Origin: JALUUH01 sp964636675
GTDB taxonomy: Bacteria; Pseudomonadota; Gammaproteobacteria; S012-40
Assembly (NCBI GenBank): GCA_964636675.1
Contig: CAZWUO010000183.1
Coordinates: 1-7,630, forward strand
Reading direction: 5' to 3'
Length of the DNA stretch: 7,630 nucleotides
Each line of letters begins with the position of its first letter. Positions within the stretch are counted from its first letter, which is position 1. A program made the position numbers and the translations under genes. The notes beneath the pieces were generated by a model that saw nothing but the letters and a program-made list of their open reading frames with translations, ran no database searches and had not been told where the DNA came from. Positions 5,387-7,630 of this stretch are shown piece after piece.

Positions 5387-6905
5387 AATTCATTGCATTA
5401 TAAAAGTATATTTCGGGTAACCGAGAAAGATAATCCAGCACTATTCTCGTTTGATTCGTTTTGCCCGTTTCCCCTTCCGCTTCGATGACACCGGTGAGCG
5501 CTTGAATTTCTTGATCCGTTGCTTTTCTCGCAGCGACCGAAATAAATAAGTAATGAATATATTCATCTAGCTCAAAAAAATCACCAATTGAAGTAAATCG
5601 GTTATCCCACGCCCCCCAAGAATTTACCGTTTTAGCGAGCAGCCGATCACGTACCGCAGAATGATAAGTAGCAAAACTGAGTGAGTCTAAAGGTTGATCT
5701 CTAAATCGACCGAGCTTGAGTCGCATAGCAGGCTGACCCATTTTGCTCAGCGTAGGCTGAGTCACTCCTAAATCAGTATTCACCAGATCACGCATGAATC
5801 GTGTTTCACTTTCCCACTGAGTACGCTCAGCCAGATTAAAAAAAGTTTCTTCAAAACTTTTGGCTTTTTCATTTTGCAGTAGGTATTCCTTGGAAAAAAT
5901 GATCGCCAAAAAGATATCTTGAAATCTCACTGGATTAGCGGCCACAATATCTTGAACCACATTTGCGCGCTGATCCGCACTCGCATTGGGGAAAAACCGA
6001 TCGACTAAAAAGGTGGTAATACGCGGAATAACCAAGGAATGACTAGCGATCAATTCGTAAAAATCTTCACAACTTGTTACCCACTGATCCAATACCAGCT
6101 GTGGGTCTGTATTCGCATTGCTATAATCGATAATCAACTGATAGCCCTCGGCATCGTCAGTAAGATACCAGTTTTTACACGCGATAGATGCTTTAGGCAC
6201 ATCTTCATCCCGATCAAATAGGCCGAGATATATTTCGATCATTTCTCGGGTATTATCTTCGGGTGATCTAAAACGCCGCCAATTCGCTTGCGACTTCTGA
6301 TGCGTAAGAATGATATCTCGAATGCTCACATCTTGACTCATGGCATTAACCAAACCACCATAAATCCGTTGCACATCCACATAATCTGCCGAATCAATTT
6401 CTTCTGCTGGAGAAAATAAGATGGTATTCGTTAAAGTGTAAGCCATCCATGCTTCAAATAGATCACGACTAATAGGGAATTCACGTATGGTCGCAAGAGG
6501 TTTTGCCGCGATTTCACGCGTGATATTGCCGTTAAACTCATGCCGTGTCTTAATCGCTTTTCTAAAAAACTCGAGCTTTTCACCACTCAATCTTTCAGTG
6601 AGTTTTTCACGCGTTTTTGAAAGATAGTTTTTACCGCCATCCACTTTTAAATTATCAATGCCGCGCCCTAGATCAAAAAACTCATCCGCTGGCACACCTT
6701 TGTAGAGCGTAGCCGCTAATTTATTGGCGACTTGATATTGCTGCAACGGTGTTAAACCACTGAATTCGTCATCCGATAATTTAACTGCAGAGGCAACCGG
6801 TTGGGCTTGCCCCGTGCCAACGAGGTTGTCTTCAGCTCCATCTTTATTAAGACACCCTACCGTCAGCAAACAACAACTAACGACCCATAATTTGCTTAAT
6901 CTCAT
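5385..6905 (-). CDS. Divergent DUF1800-like lipoprotein, partner of the DUF1501 protein
   Basis: I chose the ATG at 6905-6903 (506 residues). It is preceded by GAGG with an 8-base spacer, and it opens a lipoprotein signal MRLSKLWVVSCCLLTVGC with Cys18 as the lipid anchor. An upstream GTG at 6965 would bury this signal. The region at about 145-305 resembles DUF1800. SPEDNTREMIEIYLGLF (214-230) aligns with the family's E-N-x-A-R-E-x-x-E-L block. VPKASIACKNWYL (236-248) aligns with the D-V-x-x-A-x-x-L-T-G-W block, with the Thr-Gly lost. The CEDFYELIASH and ITTFLVDRFF segments follow the usual order. The end (LDYLSRLPEIYFYNAMN) also fits. Identity looks low, so this is a divergent member and another fold is not excluded. 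It is first of a two-gene operon with the DUF1501 gene and shares its export outside the cytoplasm. Its role is unknown. Confidence 0.78.
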   Translation of the reverse strand: MRLSKLWVVSCCLLTVGCLNKDGAEDNLVGTGQAQPVASAVKLSDDEFSGLTPLQQYQVANKLAATLYKGVPADEFFDLGRGIDNLKVDGGKNYLSKTREKLTERLSGEKLEFFRKAIKTRHEFNGNITREIAAKPLATIREFPISRDLFEAWMAYTLTNTILFSPAEEIDSADYVDVQRIYGGLVNAMSQDVSIRDIILTHQKSQANWRRFRSPEDNTREMIEIYLGLFDRDEDVPKASIACKNWYLTDDAEGYQLIIDYSNANTDPQLVLDQWVTSCEDFYELIASHSLVIPRITTFLVDRFFPNASADQRANVVQDIVAANPVRFQDIFLAIIFSKEYLLQNEKAKSFEETFFNLAERTQWESETRFMRDLVNTDLGVTQPTLSKMGQPAMRLKLGRFRDQPLDSLSFATYHSAVRDRLLAKTVNSWGAWDNRFTSIGDFFELDEYIHYLFISVAARKATDQEIQALTGVIEAEGETGKTNQTRIVLDYLSRLPEIYFYNAMN

Positions 6906-6913
6906 TTTTTTTA

Positions 6914-6925
6914 CCTCATCTCCTT
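6914..6925 (-). promoter_or_regulatory. Ribosome binding region deciding the start of the DUF1800-like gene
   Basis: On the - strand, AAGGAG (6925-6920) is followed by GAGG (6917-6914), the latter 8 bases before ATG 6905. This favours the 6905 start, with its lipobox, over the in-frame GTG at 6965. Confidence 0.65.
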
Positions 6926-7256
6926 GGGGGCCTGCTCGAGCCGAAACAAAAGCTTCTTTGAGCACACACCTTATTTTTTTAATTTTGCTTATTGCTAATA
7001 CACTGTCGTGGCCTAAATGACGCCCCTCTAGCGTGCAACAACCTATTCACTTGCTAGGGTATATCACATCACAGCCAGAGAATTAAACGGTTGGATACTG
7101 CACAGACGATGCCATCAAAACAAAGTCGGTTTCTCAGGCATCAATAATAGATAAAATGGCATCTTTGTATTCTCCACTGCAAAAGTGAAAAACGAGTGAA
7201 AACTTACCGGAAATCACCTTGAAATAATAGCAAAACCTTTGACGAATTCCTGTTGC

Positions 7257-7284
7257 AAAAAAGTGATTCTGCGCAGCACATCAC
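7257..7284 (-). terminator. Probable intrinsic terminator of ubiD
   Basis: Read on the - strand, GTGAT (7284-7280) pairs with ATCAC (7267-7263), with a small inner TGC/GCA stem, and is followed directly by TTTTTT (7262-7257). It lies about 53 bases past the ubiD stop codon. The stem is short, so efficiency is uncertain. Confidence 0.5.
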
Positions 7285-7337
7285 ATTTTCGCGTCAATAC
7301 TGTCTCAAAACCACGACTGAAAATAGGAGTACCTTGC

Positions 7338-7630
7338 TTATACAATACCCAGACTGCTCCACATCTCATCCACGCGTTTTTTTACCGCGTCATCCATTAA
7401 GATCGGCTGCCCCCACTCCCGAGTCGTCTCTCCTGGCCATTTATTGGTCGCATCAAACCCTGCCTTAGAACCTAAGCCAGAAACGGGAGATGCAAAATCA
7501 AGATAATCAATCGGCGTATTTTCTATCATCGTCGTATCACGCGCCGGATCCATGCGCGTCGTCATCGCCCAGATGACATCTTTCCAGTCACGCACGTTAA
7601 TATCATCATCGGTGACAATCACAAATTTGG
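7338..7630 (-). CDS. ubiD: 3-octaprenyl-4-hydroxybenzoate carboxy-lyase UbiD, C-terminal part (5' partial)
   Basis: The frame enters from the right edge and stops at TAA 7340-7338, leaving about 97 residues. KFVIVTDDDINVRDWKDV, TTRMDPARDT, IENTPIDYLDFASPVSG and SKAGFDATNKWPGETTREWG match the highly conserved C-terminal region of UbiD. UbiD decarboxylates octaprenyl-4-hydroxybenzoate in ubiquinone biosynthesis using prenylated FMN supplied by UbiX. The C-terminal region shapes the active site and oligomer. Most of the catalytic domain lies outside the window. The start codon is also outside; the internal GTG at 7622 is simply a Val codon. It is not obviously linked to the other genes, being separated from the DUF1800-like gene by 432 bases and a likely terminator. 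Confidence 0.96.
   Translation of the reverse strand, partial: KFVIVTDDDINVRDWKDVIWAMTTRMDPARDTTMIENTPIDYLDFASPVSGLGSKAGFDATNKWPGETTREWGQPILMDDAVKKRVDEMWSSLGIV

Larger units (their letters stand above)
6906..7337. other. 432-base intergenic region between ubiD and the DUF1800-like gene
   Basis: I see no convincing gene here. The region should hold the promoter of the - strand DUF1800/DUF1501 operon, but no hexamer pair stands out. The best guess on the - strand is TTTAAT, an 18-base gap, then TATACC (about 7089-7060). Other visible structure includes an inverted repeat CTAGC (7028-7032) with GCTAG (7053-7057), extended by flanking C/G bases. A second is GATGCCAT (7108-7115) with ATGGCATC (7156-7163), and there is a doubled GTGAAAA near 7185-7202. 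The end next to ubiD carries the probable ubiD terminator. Confidence 0.5.

Noticed and set aside
6906..6965. GTG start at 6965 for the DUF1800-like gene
   Set aside because: It would put 20 residues before a good lipobox signal, and the better ribosome binding site sits before the ATG at 6905.
7253..7468. A + strand open frame of 71 codons across the ubiD end
   Set aside because: It runs antisense to the conserved UbiD coding region, and its translation has no recognisable family features.
2882..7630. A functional link between ApbE and UbiD because both involve flavin
   Set aside because: UbiD uses prenylated FMN made by UbiX, whereas ApbE uses FAD. The genes are on opposite strands and separated by an unrelated operon.
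1..7630. CRISPR arrays, tRNA or rRNA genes, insertion sequences, toxin-antitoxin pairs or prophage genes
   Set aside because: I found no regularly spaced repeats, structural RNA signatures, transposase motifs or terminal inverted repeats by reading the window.

Overview
The window looks like chromosomal DNA of a free-living or host-associated gammaproteobacterium. The partial UbiD at the right edge closely matches the enterobacterial-type C-terminus as I remember it. The other genes (ChaN-like, DUF4266/DUF3570/ApbE, DUF1501/DUF1800) are typical of aquatic Gammaproteobacteria. Base composition is AT-leaning with many A8 and T8 tracts. I cannot name a genus. There is no rRNA, tRNA, CRISPR array, transposase or phage gene.

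Left part, + strand. A ChaN/Tiki-type haem-binding domain protein with a C-terminal PDZ domain enters from outside the window and ends at 903. After a short gap with a perfect TATAAT box comes a three-gene set. It comprises a tiny DUF4266 lipoprotein ending in Gly-Gly-Gly-Gly-Cys-Gly-Cys-Asn (1113-1358), a DUF3570 outer-membrane beta-barrel protein overlapping it by 10 bp (1349-2746), and an ApbE-type FAD:protein FMN transferase (2882-3769).

The main discovery candidate is in this set. The DUF3570 protein carries D-T-M-T-G-A-S (residues 101-107), an exact match to the D-x-x-[ST]-G-A-[ST] motif that ApbE enzymes flavinylate, and it lies directly upstream of an apbE gene. The working model is a surface redox module: a covalently flavinylated barrel, a Cys-tailed lipoprotein and the enzyme that loads the flavin. 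One puzzle is that this ApbE has no visible signal peptide, and the Asp usually found at its metal site is Gly.

Middle and right part, - strand. A hairpin at 3813-3847 separates the convergent transcription units. A translationally coupled pair follows: a divergent DUF1800 lipoprotein (6905 down to 5385) and a Tat-exported DUF1501 protein (5372 down to 3855). Both are predicted to act outside the cytoplasm, and the function of the pair is unknown. A 432-base gap with weak inverted repeats and a probable terminator separates them from the C-terminal end of ubiD (7338-7630), a ubiquinone biosynthesis gene that runs out of the window.
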